DNA from: Bacteroidales bacterium
GTDB lineage: Bacteria > Bacteroidota > Bacteroidia > Bacteroidales > P3
Assembly: GCA_017962665.1 (NCBI GenBank)
Contig: JAGCUU010000036.1
Span: forward strand, 26,826-90,825
Length of the DNA stretch: 64,000 nt
Direction of reading: 5' to 3'
In this document: positions 1 through 10,100 of the stretch, piece by piece
Layout: each line of letters opens with the position of its first letter
How positions within the stretch are numbered: position 1 is the first letter of the stretch
Made by a program: the position numbers and the translations under genes
Notes under the pieces: model-generated
Told to the model about the DNA's origin: nothing
The model's database searches: none
What the model saw: the letters and a program-made list of their open reading frames with translations, nothing else

Positions 1-175
1 CCGTCTTCATAGACAAAAGACGGCTCTTGACAGCCTCAACATCAGTGTCGGGATATACAAATGAGGCAAGCTTAGGGAAAGAGGCATCGCCCACAAGCCT
101 GTCCAATGCTGCGGGCAACTCGTCCTGTGTATAAGGTCTTATTGTATCAAACTCTTGCGGATAATAGTCTGGCAT
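1..175 (-). CDS. N-terminal fragment of a probable PlsC-family acyltransferase (runs off the window)
   Basis: The minus strand opens with ATG at 175 and stays open to the window edge, giving 58 residues that begin MPDYYPQEFDTIRPYTQDEL. From memory, this N-terminal style resembles the Bacteroidetes glycerol-acyltransferase/hemolysin-type proteins found in lipid and aryl polyene clusters, but no catalytic motif lies in the visible part, so the family is an inference. It is 18 bp downstream of the ligase gene on the same strand and so is probably the next gene of the same operon. A third acyltransferase would fit a cluster that ends in a membrane lipid. Confidence 0.45.
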   Translation of the reverse strand, partial: MPDYYPQEFDTIRPYTQDELPAALDRLVGDASFPKLASFVYPDTDVEAVKSRLLSMKT

Positions 176-193
176 GATCGGGATTTGGGTAAT

Positions 194-1495
194 TCAGTTT
201 TTCTTTCTTAAGTCAATAAATTTCACAGGCTTTCTACTCTTCTCAGGGAAATTGATACGGTGTATTTCGTCGGAAGGGAGGATTTCAATCTTTGGAGCTA
301 CGCGAATACGTGAACGGAAACGGTCCTTGAGCTCCTTGACGACATTATCCTCATTCATATCCGCATTTCTAAGTCCCACTTTTACAACCACATCATCTGT
401 GCCTGTATCATTCGTGTCTACATATATCACGTAATTTTCCACATAGTCGGTATTGTCAAGAACATCATTGATAGCCGGCGGGTAAAGTGTGGTTCCTTTC
501 AGCTTAATCATGTTGTTCTTTCTTCCAATCAGAGGTGTCAGACGATATGAATAACGCCCGCATTTACACTGGGAAGTGCATTTAGCTGCGACATCGCCGG
601 TGCGGAAACGCAAGAGAGGCATACCTTCAACGCCAAGGGTGGTGACGACAATCTCACCTGGCTCACCGTCGGGTACAGGCTTATCGTCTTCGCCAATTAT
701 CTCAACAATAATAAGTTCAGGATGCACATGGCCACCCATACCATATTCACACTCGGAGAATGTGGCCGACATCTCCGTCGACGAGTAAGTGGCAAAAAGC
801 TTCACTTCAGGCCATTTCTCTGTGATACGACATCCCAACAGGTTAAGTTGGAAATTCTGGTCGCGCAGACCCTCGCCGATACCAATAATACGACGTACGC
901 TGGAGTTACGGTAGTCTATGCCGTGCGACTCAGCATATTCTATCAGCCTCAGTATAAACGACGGAACGCACATGATGGTATCAGGATGAATACGCTGGAT
1001 AGTGTCCCATTGCAATTCAGGAATGCCGTTGCCCACCCTTATGATTGAAGCGCCCAGCTCTCTTATTCCCAAAAAATAGGCCAGACCAGCCATGAAACGC
1101 TTGTCTATGGTAGTCATCAGCTGCAGTATATTGCCAGGATGAAGACCGGCGCAGGCAAACGATTTCTTTTCGTTATATGCAAGACGCTGAAGATCAAGCT
1201 CGGTACAGGCGAAGGTAACAGGGTCGCCCAACGTTCCTGAAGTGGTGATATAGTCTATTATTTTTTCTTTGGGGCAACAGAGTATATCCTGGCTGTGAAG
1301 CTGGAGGTCTCGTTTTGTCGTGAAGGGTATTCGCGTCAAGTCTTCAAGATGCTTGATAGTGGAGATATCTATGTGCTCCCTTTCGAACATCCGACTGTAA
1401 AAAGGGGATTTTTCCTGAAGATATTGCAGGGCTTTCTGCAACAGTTTCTCCTGAAACTCTTTTATTTCCTGAGGCGACTTATATTCTATATCCAT
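194..1495 (-). CDS. Phenylacetate-CoA ligase-like AMP-forming enzyme, probable aryl starter activation
   Basis: A 433-residue adenylate-forming enzyme of the PaaK/coenzyme F390 synthetase type. The phosphate-binding motif TTSGTLGDP is at about residues 84-92, the SSTE motif near 240, and the RTGD adenylate motif near 300. A short cysteine-rich stretch (CTSQCKCGR) follows, as in PaaK relatives that bind a metal. The C-terminal ~100 residues form the usual mobile lid. Beside an aromatic ammonia-lyase and two ACPs, the likely job is to activate a cinnamate or 4-hydroxycinnamate type acid and load it on CoA or ACP. The substrate itself cannot be read from the sequence. It is near the distal end of the minus-strand aryl polyene cluster. 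Confidence 0.8.
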   Translation of the reverse strand: MDIEYKSPQEIKEFQEKLLQKALQYLQEKSPFYSRMFEREHIDISTIKHLEDLTRIPFTTKRDLQLHSQDILCCPKEKIIDYITTSGTLGDPVTFACTELDLQRLAYNEKKSFACAGLHPGNILQLMTTIDKRFMAGLAYFLGIRELGASIIRVGNGIPELQWDTIQRIHPDTIMCVPSFILRLIEYAESHGIDYRNSSVRRIIGIGEGLRDQNFQLNLLGCRITEKWPEVKLFATYSSTEMSATFSECEYGMGGHVHPELIIVEIIGEDDKPVPDGEPGEIVVTTLGVEGMPLLRFRTGDVAAKCTSQCKCGRYSYRLTPLIGRKNNMIKLKGTTLYPPAINDVLDNTDYVENYVIYVDTNDTGTDDVVVKVGLRNADMNEDNVVKELKDRFRSRIRVAPKIEILPSDEIHRINFPEKSRKPVKFIDLRKKN

Positions 1496-1510
1496 ATCCA
1501 GAATACCAAA

Positions 1511-2365
1511 TTAATATTCAACAATAAAAAGGTTTTTCAGCCATTTCAAGAACGACCATTTCCATTCGCGGCTTTGCGAGGAGCCTTTCGATTCGTTGAC
1601 ACCGAAGCCGTGACCTCCTGTCTGGAATAATTGATAGAAATGAGGTACATTGTTGGCTGTCAACGAAGAGTCAAGCAAAGGGTAGTTGCGATAATCTACA
1701 ACGGGGTCATCGACACATCCTATAAGGAACACCGGCGGACATTTGTCTGTCACCTGACGCTCAATAGACCACCTGTCCATCCGCGAAGCTGTCTGCATAT
1801 GTCTCTCTCCAAGAAGTCCGCGCCGCGAACGTTTATGAACACACTCCTCTGTCATCGTGACGACGGGGTAAATGGCACCGACAAAGGCAGGCTTTATGCC
1901 GTTCTTTGTCACTGCCTGACTCAACACGAGGTGTCCTCCTGCCGAAAAGCCGACCATGCCTATATGGTCTGGGGTCAACCCATATTCTGCGGCATTGTCC
2001 CGAAGCCACCTCAAGGCCGCCTGGCCGTCGTTATACATGTCTGGAGCGACATTCCCACGGAAACAGATACGGGCGTGAGAGAACCACGACCACCATCCGG
2101 CGACACGATAGCGAAGGACAAAGGCACTAATACCATTCTCTTGAAAAAACTTGGCCACCTCCACACCTTCATTCTCATAATCAAGCCAGCAATAACTGCC
2201 TCCCGGACATACAATCACAGCGACATCAGAACCCTGCACAGGATATAACTCAAGAGTGACCTTTCTGCATTGACTCGAATCATCAGGATAGAGACGAACG
2301 ACAGCCTGTCCCTCTACAGAAAGGACAAACACAAGGAAAAGACTAATGACGACAAACCGTTTCAC
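1511..2365 (-). CDS. Secreted alpha/beta hydrolase (esterase-like)
   Basis: A 284-residue protein with an N-terminal hydrophobic signal (KRFVVISLFLVFVLSVEGQ), so it is likely periplasmic. The oxyanion-region motif CPGGSY sits near residues 53-58. The nucleophile elbow GFSAGG places the serine at about 141. An aspartate in CVDDPVVD (about 220) and a histidine in GGHGFG (about 252) complete a plausible triad. This is the BD-FAE/acetyl-esterase style fold. It lies 16 bp downstream of... the next gene boundary at 1495, on the same strand as the whole cluster, and could release or transesterify the polyene product or simply be a passenger carbohydrate esterase. Confidence 0.7.
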   Translation of the reverse strand: MKRFVVISLFLVFVLSVEGQAVVRLYPDDSSQCRKVTLELYPVQGSDVAVIVCPGGSYCWLDYENEGVEVAKFFQENGISAFVLRYRVAGWWSWFSHARICFRGNVAPDMYNDGQAALRWLRDNAAEYGLTPDHIGMVGFSAGGHLVLSQAVTKNGIKPAFVGAIYPVVTMTEECVHKRSRRGLLGERHMQTASRMDRWSIERQVTDKCPPVFLIGCVDDPVVDYRNYPLLDSSLTANNVPHFYQLFQTGGHGFGVNESKGSSQSREWKWSFLKWLKNLFIVEY

Positions 2366-2386
2366 TGGGATTTTGCTATATAAATA

Positions 2387-2749
2387 TCAATCGTCAAAAA
2401 TCTTTTTCACCTCCTCGGAAGTGAGTTGGCGATACATCTTGCCCTTTTCAGCCTTGAAGTCAACCTCGAAATACTCTTCATCATAAAACGAGAGTTTTGA
2501 GTTAGTGTCGGGATTGCATTCGATGTACTTAATATTGGAAATATCCAAACCTTTAGCCTTGCATATCTGTTCGGCGAGGGATTGTCCCGCATAAGTCACG
2601 GATGTACCTGGGTTATCTTGATACAATTCAGTCACAATGACATACGTCACACCGTCACGCTGCCTAATCTTAAGGCCACAACAGGAGGGCATATCCCATT
2701 GGCCGTTAAATTGGAATATCTCGTCGTAATATTTTTCTGAAACCCGCAT
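2387..2749 (-). CDS. Unrecognised 120-residue protein
   Basis: I do not recognise this family. It is an acidic soluble protein with no signal peptide or membrane segment, containing two cysteines in SCCGL near residue 23 and a mixed alpha/beta pattern. It begins with MRVSEKYYDEIFQFNG. The gene sits between the radical SAM gene and the esterase gene on the same strand with gaps of 33 and 21 bp, so it is probably co-transcribed. Its position next to a radical SAM enzyme could hint at a small partner protein, but nothing in the sequence proves this. Confidence 0.65.
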   Translation of the reverse strand: MRVSEKYYDEIFQFNGQWDMPSCCGLKIRQRDGVTYVIVTELYQDNPGTSVTYAGQSLAEQICKAKGLDISNIKYIECNPDTNSKLSFYDEEYFEVDFKAEKGKMYRQLTSEEVKKIFDD

Positions 2750-2782
2750 TTGATTAATATTAATACACCATGATTCTGTTAC

Positions 2783-4078
2783 TTACTTTTGAGACGCACC
2801 TATATTGCGGACCACATCGTGACCAAACGATTTGTTTGCCAGTGCCCTGTTGCGTGGGCGGTAAGTACCCTCCTCCATTTCACGGAGAGCGACATTGCAA
2901 AACAGGCGGAACATCTTCTGCTCCTGGCTCTCGGAAGCATAGAAATGCTTCCATGCATAGTCATATACGTCCTGCAGCTTTTCAGGGGTCATGTGTTTGG
3001 GCTGGAAAACCACTTGACCGGCATTATAATGATCCCAATCAAAGTCGAAGATACGACCCTGACGAAGGAGATCGTCATACGATTTGGTGTGGGGGAAAGG
3101 AGTGAGAACCGTGAATTCCGCAAGGTCAAGGTCTATCTCGCCGAGGAAATCGATAAGACGCTTGCAGTCATCTTCTGTCTGGTTGTCGAGGCCGAGAAGT
3201 ATGGTGCCTTCCACACCTATGCCATAGTCATGATAGCGTTTCACGCGCTCCTTGATATAGTCAGATGTGTCGTAAACAGCTTGATAAACATACCAGGCTC
3301 CAGCTTTGGCAGCCAAATCGAGCACTTCTGGATCGTCCTCTATGGTATGGCTTATCCATTTTTTCTTTAGAGGAGCTATTGCCCTGAAGAGTTCTTTTTC
3401 CCATTCTTTGTTCTGAGCCAATGAATTATCGACAATAAACAACCTGTTATTATCGATGGCAGCCATATCCTCAACCACTTTGTCTATAGGACGAGGACGG
3501 AACTTGCGCCCACCCAGATAGGAGACAGCACAGGGATAGCAGCTGAAACGGCATCCGCGGGAGGCATGGAAAAGGTCTACCATCTGTACACCTTTATGGT
3601 TGTAAAGATCACGTTTGTAAAGATCGCGTCTACAAGGTCCCACACTTTCAATGGGAGGTTGATTGCCCATAAAATTGTAGACCTTCTTGAGACAACCGTT
3701 TTGCCAATCAATGATCTGCTGTTCCGAACGTCCTTCCGATTCACCCAGCAACACACTATCCATGTGGTTCACCATCTCATCGGCATGAAGCATGGTGGAT
3801 ATTCCACCTGCCAGCACCTGCTTGCCTCTGCGATGATACTCGTCGGCAATAGCCCACGAGCGCTTCACCTGTGTGCTTAGCATAACCGAAACGGCTACGA
3901 GATCGCAATCCTCATCAAAGTCAATCTCCTCAACATTCTCGTCAGTAAACGAAATATCGACATAATCCGGCAGGGTTGCTGCATAGGCGACAGGCCCATG
4001 AGGCGGAAGATTGAAGGTAGTTTGGCCTCTCAACTTCTGCCATTTGGGATATATCAGTTTCAGTTTCAACCTGTTCAT
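2783..4078 (-). CDS. Radical SAM protein with B12-binding-like N-terminal domain
   Basis: A 431-residue protein. Residues ~1-140 look like a cobalamin-binding-type Rossmann domain (VLAGGISTM near 88-96), without an obvious DxHxxG motif. The radical SAM cluster motif CRFSCYPC gives cysteines 176, 180 and 183 in the canonical CX3CX2C spacing, followed by a TIM-barrel-like region and an ~80-residue C-terminal domain. Such class-B-type enzymes catalyse methylations, ring changes and C-C bond chemistry. Here it lies inside the aryl polyene cluster, 33 bp from the double oxidoreductase, so a tailoring role on the aryl head or chain is a reasonable inference. The actual reaction is unknown. Confidence 0.8.
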   Translation of the reverse strand: MNRLKLKLIYPKWQKLRGQTTFNLPPHGPVAYAATLPDYVDISFTDENVEEIDFDEDCDLVAVSVMLSTQVKRSWAIADEYHRRGKQVLAGGISTMLHADEMVNHMDSVLLGESEGRSEQQIIDWQNGCLKKVYNFMGNQPPIESVGPCRRDLYKRDLYNHKGVQMVDLFHASRGCRFSCYPCAVSYLGGRKFRPRPIDKVVEDMAAIDNNRLFIVDNSLAQNKEWEKELFRAIAPLKKKWISHTIEDDPEVLDLAAKAGAWYVYQAVYDTSDYIKERVKRYHDYGIGVEGTILLGLDNQTEDDCKRLIDFLGEIDLDLAEFTVLTPFPHTKSYDDLLRQGRIFDFDWDHYNAGQVVFQPKHMTPEKLQDVYDYAWKHFYASESQEQKMFRLFCNVALREMEEGTYRPRNRALANKSFGHDVVRNIGASQK

Positions 4079-4111
4079 TGCATTTTTATAATATTGTATA
4101 AAAATGCAAAA

Positions 4112-7100
4112 TTACAAAATAATTTTAATACCCAAAACCTTCTCCACAGTAAACAACGATGTAATAGCCACTCCGCACATTCCATGGAGGTTTACGTTCT
4201 GTCCGGTAAGAAACAGATTCTTCACTTTGGTGTTTACCGAAAGCCTTGTCTCCATCGGATGGTTACAGTCGTTATGGAAACCATACATTGCACCGTATGG
4301 AACTCCGTAAAAATCCCTTATTGTAAGTGGAGAGGATGAATACACAGACTCGATGCCATCTGAAATTGCCACGTCGAAATGACTGAGACTATCGACAACT
4401 ATCGACTGCAATTCACTCTTCAATTTATAGTAAGCCTCTGGACGACGCCCCGTATGGCTATCAGCCCATTGCTCAAACCATTCGTATGGAGCTGGTGAGA
4501 GCACTGTCATCGAGCTTGCGAAAACACTATTTTCTGAATCCGGTTCAGTAACAGCCATCATACAGCGTGGCCACTCCTCACGACCCACCGGAGCAGCATC
4601 CCATGCGTTGTTAGGCATAGATGACGACAATGTTCCATGAGTCTTTGCCATGAAATATAGTGGATGGGCATAATGCCTTACTGTCTCTGTCTTGAATTTT
4701 ATATAGACTTTAAACGCCGAGTAACTATAAGGAGCCTCATTGATTCTGTTTCTAAAAGAGGGTGGGAATGCTCCTGCACTGGAGATGGCTACAAGTCTGC
4801 GTGGGTCGATGTCTGAAATATAGTGCTCCGCTGTATAGTGCTGTCCCGATGAGGTTTGCAAATCAACCACCCGACGATCTTCGACATTGAGCGAAACCAC
4901 CTCTTCACCGGTAATGATCTCACCCCCTGCGCCACGTATCACATTGGCGAGTGCATCGGCCATACACTGGCTACCGTTGCGGAACATATAAGAACCTTCG
5001 ATATGAAGGACATTAACCATTGCATGCTCATAGGCTGGGGTCTCCCCTTTCTTGCCGGCATACAGGGGTGCAAGATAGGACAACAGTGCCTTTAGCTGAT
5101 TGTCATGTATAAAATGTCCGACAAAGACATCGGCAGGCCAAAGGAAATCATCGGAAAACGACGGTAGCTCCATACTTGTGTTTTTTAAGGCCGACATCTC
5201 TTCGTCGTACAGCCTGTAAATTGCATCAACATAAGCTTCTATGCCTTCCCTCTCGTGTGGAAACAGCGAGATTAGATACTCCGTATATCTTTTTCTCCCA
5301 CGTGGGAGTCTGATACTCTTTCCGTTTACCTCTATTCCAAATATCTCGTCAAAGCAGTCTTCATCCGTCGGCACTGCCGATATCTCTTCAGTGATGCCCA
5401 GGTAATCGCATATACCACGCAGCACACCGCCAACCTGCATTCCTCCGAAGACATGCATTCCCGTGGGGAATCGCACTCCACCACGGACAAACGTCTGAAG
5501 TCCGCCGCCGAGAATGCGGTTCTTTTCAATCACCGTCACCTTCTTCCCAGCCTTTGCGAGCAGGGCTCCTGTGAAGAGTCCGCCAAGACCCCCGCCAAGA
5601 ATAACGACATTATGTGATGGCTTATCAATGTTTTTTTGTACAGGTATACATGTCTTGCACACCTGCTTGTCTCTCTGCTCCAATAGGGTTTTACAGACAT
5701 TCATCGAACCGATGAGGACGCCAAGAATTCCATGCGAATTGATGTTTTGTCCCACAAGGAGCAGATTTGGTAGCTTTGTACGATACGACACCCTTGATGT
5801 AAAACCTTTAGTGACGTCGGGCATTATGCCATACATTGAACCGTCAGGTGTACACGTATAGTCACGGTATGTAAGCGGCGTTGCCGTATAATATGATTCG
5901 ATTTTGTCACCTATTCCAGGAAACTCCTCTTCAAGTGCGACAAGCATCTGCAGGGCTTTTTTATGTTTAAACGCCTCATACCCATTGCCTCTACACATCA
6001 GCGAGGTATTTGTCCATCGCTCCAATTCTCCCGCCTCCATATAAGAAAGCATCACCCCACTTTTTGCAAAACGGGGTTCCTGTTCATGACAATGGTGCAT
6101 ATAAAGATAGCCGACAGGCCAAGACTCATCGGTATACTCACCAAGCGTCCACGGGTTGCCTCTCCTGTAGCAGAAGAAATTGGAATTGATATAAGGGACC
6201 TGATTCTCTTTGAACTTGATGAATAGTGAAAACACCGAAGTGGTATTCTGCAACGACTTTATTCTATCAGAATAGGAATTCCTGAAAGCCCCTTCATCAA
6301 CCAAATCCACCATACGTGCCGGATGAATATCCGAGATAAAGATATCGCCTTCATAGTTGCGTTCCTCCCTGTCTGTAACAAATCTTACCCTGCCGTTCTC
6401 ACACCTTATCTTTGTCACCATTCTGTTCGTCAATATCCTTCCTCCGTTTTCAACTATCACCTCACGTAATGCCTTAGCGATATTGTCGCTTCCCCCAACA
6501 ACACGGTATGTCCCTCTGTTGTAGAAGTCCCTGATAAAGGCATGCAGGGCAAACGGCGTTTTGTCCTTGACACCTGCATAAAGCGGCATGTTTCCGACCA
6601 AAACGGCACGCAAAAGCGAGTCGTCAATCAATTCGTTCAATTTTTCATTAAGACTGCAAGTCAACAGACTTTGGTATAGACTATTCGGAAGACCTGATTT
6701 CGACTCGATGCTATATCCTTTTTCCCTTTCACCGCCATAATACGGAGCAACCGAAGCCACGGCGTCCACCATCTGCCAATATTGTTTTAGCGCTTCACCT
6801 TGCGATGGGAACCGTTCAAGGAAAGACTCTGACATCTTCTCCCTGCCATTGGCGAACGGGAAGCGTTCCCCTCCTATTGAGACGACATCGTATGCCTCCT
6901 CGTTCAGCTTAGAAAAACGCAGTTTTTCCTTGATGCCGAAAAGTTCCAGATAGTTTGACAATATCTCACCCTTGCCCACACTGCCTACTATATGCATCCC
7001 CGTCTCGAATTTTACACCATCGCGCTCAAAGCATTGTAAACATCCTCCTATCTGGGCACCCTGTTCGAGAACAGTCACATCGAATCCCTCTTTCGACAGC

Positions 7101-7171
7101 ATAGCCCCTGCCGATAAACCTCCGAGTCCGCCACCTATAATGACAACCGTGTGCAATCCGTTCTGCCCCAT
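4112..7171 (-). CDS. Tandem-fused double CrtI/CrtISO-like FAD oxidoreductase
   Basis: A 1019-residue protein made of two complete copies of a phytoene desaturase/carotenoid isomerase-like enzyme. Copy 1 (about 1-505) has the dinucleotide-binding motif IIGGGLGGLSAGAML at its start and the C-terminal FAD motif LLVGQNINSHGILG. Copy 2 (about 520-1019) repeats both: ILGGGLGGLFTGALL and LFLTGQNVNLHGMCG. The linker carries CKTCIPVQ. Family members act on long conjugated chains (desaturation, isomerisation, saturation of one double bond), which suits a polyene product. The stop is followed only 34 bp later by the radical SAM gene; it overlaps nothing. I see no stop or frameshift between the halves, so it is a genuine fusion. 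Confidence 0.85.
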   Translation of the reverse strand: MGQNGLHTVVIIGGGLGGLSAGAMLSKEGFDVTVLEQGAQIGGCLQCFERDGVKFETGMHIVGSVGKGEILSNYLELFGIKEKLRFSKLNEEAYDVVSIGGERFPFANGREKMSESFLERFPSQGEALKQYWQMVDAVASVAPYYGGEREKGYSIESKSGLPNSLYQSLLTCSLNEKLNELIDDSLLRAVLVGNMPLYAGVKDKTPFALHAFIRDFYNRGTYRVVGGSDNIAKALREVIVENGGRILTNRMVTKIRCENGRVRFVTDREERNYEGDIFISDIHPARMVDLVDEGAFRNSYSDRIKSLQNTTSVFSLFIKFKENQVPYINSNFFCYRRGNPWTLGEYTDESWPVGYLYMHHCHEQEPRFAKSGVMLSYMEAGELERWTNTSLMCRGNGYEAFKHKKALQMLVALEEEFPGIGDKIESYYTATPLTYRDYTCTPDGSMYGIMPDVTKGFTSRVSYRTKLPNLLLVGQNINSHGILGVLIGSMNVCKTLLEQRDKQVCKTCIPVQKNIDKPSHNVVILGGGLGGLFTGALLAKAGKKVTVIEKNRILGGGLQTFVRGGVRFPTGMHVFGGMQVGGVLRGICDYLGITEEISAVPTDEDCFDEIFGIEVNGKSIRLPRGRKRYTEYLISLFPHEREGIEAYVDAIYRLYDEEMSALKNTSMELPSFSDDFLWPADVFVGHFIHDNQLKALLSYLAPLYAGKKGETPAYEHAMVNVLHIEGSYMFRNGSQCMADALANVIRGAGGEIITGEEVVSLNVEDRRVVDLQTSSGQHYTAEHYISDIDPRRLVAISSAGAFPPSFRNRINEAPYSYSAFKVYIKFKTETVRHYAHPLYFMAKTHGTLSSSMPNNAWDAAPVGREEWPRCMMAVTEPDSENSVFASSMTVLSPAPYEWFEQWADSHTGRRPEAYYKLKSELQSIVVDSLSHFDVAISDGIESVYSSSPLTIRDFYGVPYGAMYGFHNDCNHPMETRLSVNTKVKNLFLTGQNVNLHGMCGVAITSLFTVEKVLGIKIIL

Positions 7172-7175
7172 AAGT

Positions 7176-10100
7176 CTAAGTCCTGAATTTATACAACCTA
7201 TCGTATTTCTCCTTGGGGCGGCGGTAATCCTCGTCCTCTATTCTCTCTCTCATTTCCTCGTAGTGATCTACAAAAGATGCATGCATCTCCTTTGTTAATT
7301 GCAAGGTCTCCTTGTCCTTGAACTGTTCTGAACAAACACGGCTGCCCACCTCCACAGAAAGCTGGCCTTCACGCAGGATGATATCCTTTTTCGGCATCAC
7401 GTCGCTTCCGCCGTGAAGGTATACAGGCAAAAGATCCACTCCCAACTCCTGAGCAAGCAGGAACGCCCCCTTGTGGAAACGTCCTATCGCACCCGTCTCC
7501 GACCGTGTGCCTTCCGGAAAAACAACAATGGAATAGCCTCTTTCCACAAGGGAACGCAGTTTCGGGGCGAGGGTCTCATAACCGTCATGTACAGGATAGA
7601 ACTCTGCATAGCGGATTATTGCTCCATACACAGGGTTACGCCAAACCCAGTCGTTAGTCAATATCACCAGCCTTGGGGTGAGCTGTAACATACACAGCAG
7701 GTCAAGATGCGAATGATGATTAGCCACAATCACCGCCGGCTTTGAGAAATCCTCTCCATTTTTCTCCATTCTGAACTTCACCCCGGGCAAATGTCTTACA
7801 GCAATTCCGTTAAAATTCTGTATCATCCTATGGAACCTCAAACGCTTGCGTTCGCTGTCGCGTCCTATTAGTCGATAAATAAATGTATATGGAGTGATGA
7901 CCACTAATGCAGCCACAATGAATACCAACAAGATGACGAATGTCCGCAAAAGGCGCATCAGCGTTATCGGTACATCGCGTTTTCTGCCTCCCTTTTCAGT
8001 AAGCCAACGGAACACCAACGGAGGCAGATAGCAGGCCATGAGTACAACAACAGCCATACCTATTATTGCCACCTCCGCAAGCGAACGCATGGCAGGATGT
8101 TTGGCGAATATCAACGTACCTATTCCGGCAAACATCAAGAGTGCAGAGACTATGACACTGCGTCTGTAGCTTTTTAGCCTTCGCTTGCCGTAGGTGTTTT
8201 CAAAGACCAGTCCTTCGGTAATAAAAATGGTATAGTCATCTCCCTGGCCGAAAATAAATGTTGCAAGTATGACATTCACAATGTTGAACTTCACCGATGC
8301 TATATCCATGATTCCCAGAATCCACAACCATGCCACCGCCAACGGGAGAAACGAAAGCAACGCCAGTTCAATCTGCCTGAAAGAGAGCCACAAAAAGACA
8401 AAGACAACAAAGCCGCAAAGGTAGAGCAGGTAATTGAAATCAACATTCAACGACTTTACCAGGTTGTTGCCGACGTCATTCTGGTCGAACACATAGCCGG
8501 CAGTACCATATACCTTTCTTGTTTTCTCCTTGAAAGCCTGAGCCTCTTCCGCATCGACATTAGCCAAGGCAACCACCCTGACCTCTCCACTATCATACAT
8601 GATATAGTTTCCTGCCAAGTCTGTCAGTGCTCCCATTTCTGCAGGGTCAACAGGGCTATAGTCTGACTCCAGCCGGCGTTCGAAAGGTTCAAAGGCATCG
8701 GATGCGAACCCTCGCCGTAAAGCCTTGCTCTTAACCTCTTCAGCCAGATTCCCATGCCTCTCTTTAAACTCATGCCAGAGCTTTATTCTTTCCCTTTGTG
8801 CCTCTGTCGACGGCAATATCCCATAGGCTCCGCCATAGACTCCGTCTTTCAGCCGTTCCTGCTGCCGCAACGCCTCGTCGAGGGTCTTTCCACATGACAC
8901 CAGATACTCCACGCAATGCGACGTATCGCCCATAGCGGAACTCAGAAGCGCCAAATCCTCCTTTTGACCGTCGGTCATATAGTTGATATTGTGCAGGTCG
9001 TCATCAAAAGCGGGATTCATGCTCCTGATTCCAAGCCATATTGTCAATGCCAACACCGACAAGGCTGTTACAGACTTGAACAGCCTCGAATCCATTATTC
9101 CGTCTCTTGACCTCACCTCCGGCATAGCCTCATCCTCTTGCTCCTTCAGATTCTTTCTGCCGCCTTTGGCCATGAGCGGAAGGATTATCATCACAAACAA
9201 AATTGTGCCAACCAGCATCAGCGAACCAAAAAGTCCAAGGTCGCGCATTGCGTCAGAGTCCATAAAGACAAGGCAGGCAAAAGCACTCACAGTAGTAATA
9301 TTGCCTGTCACCAACGGCTCGACCATCTCTTTCAGCGTTTCCCTCCTGTCGGGATGCTCTTCGAGATGTTCAAGGAAATGCAGCGGATAATTCACCGCTA
9401 TGCCTATCAGCACCGATCCGATTCCTATTACAATTACCGACACTGTAGTGCTCAGTATCGATACCGCAGCCAGTGCAAAGAGCCATCCAGCAGCCACAGA
9501 GACACCCAGAAGCAGTATGTTCCGTTTTCTTTTTATTGCCACTAACAGGATAATGGAAATAAGCACTATCGAAAGCAGCATGGCAAAAAAGCTGTCTTTC
9601 TTTATCTGGCTTGCGTTGCCAACAGCAATAAGGGGTGCACCCACTGCCGAGATACGCACATCCTCGTTAAGAGCCATCGTCTGATTCATGGCATCATCCA
9701 GTAATTTGGCTATCTTGGAATTGCCTTTCGTGTCATTGCCTTCATACGGACTCTCTACAAATGCATAGCCATTCCCGTCGATATCAAAAAGCACCTCGTC
9801 GTCCACCTCGAAATTAGACGATGGTCCCAGACCGTCGAGTCTGCGCAGCGCCGGCGAAAAGAGATTCAACGGATCTGCCGCAATAGCCTCCTGCGCTATC
9901 GCCCCCATAGGGAAAGAAAGCAAGCGACGGACATTGTCGAGACAACTGTCGACATAGTAAGGCTTTTCAAGCAGAGACTCCATCCTGTCATAATCATCCT
10001 CGTTCAGGAAAAGGGCAATATTTCCCCTTATAAAAGCCATAGCATCCAATGCCGAAGACTCGTCGACATGACATTTCAGGACAATCTCTTCGCACCGTTC

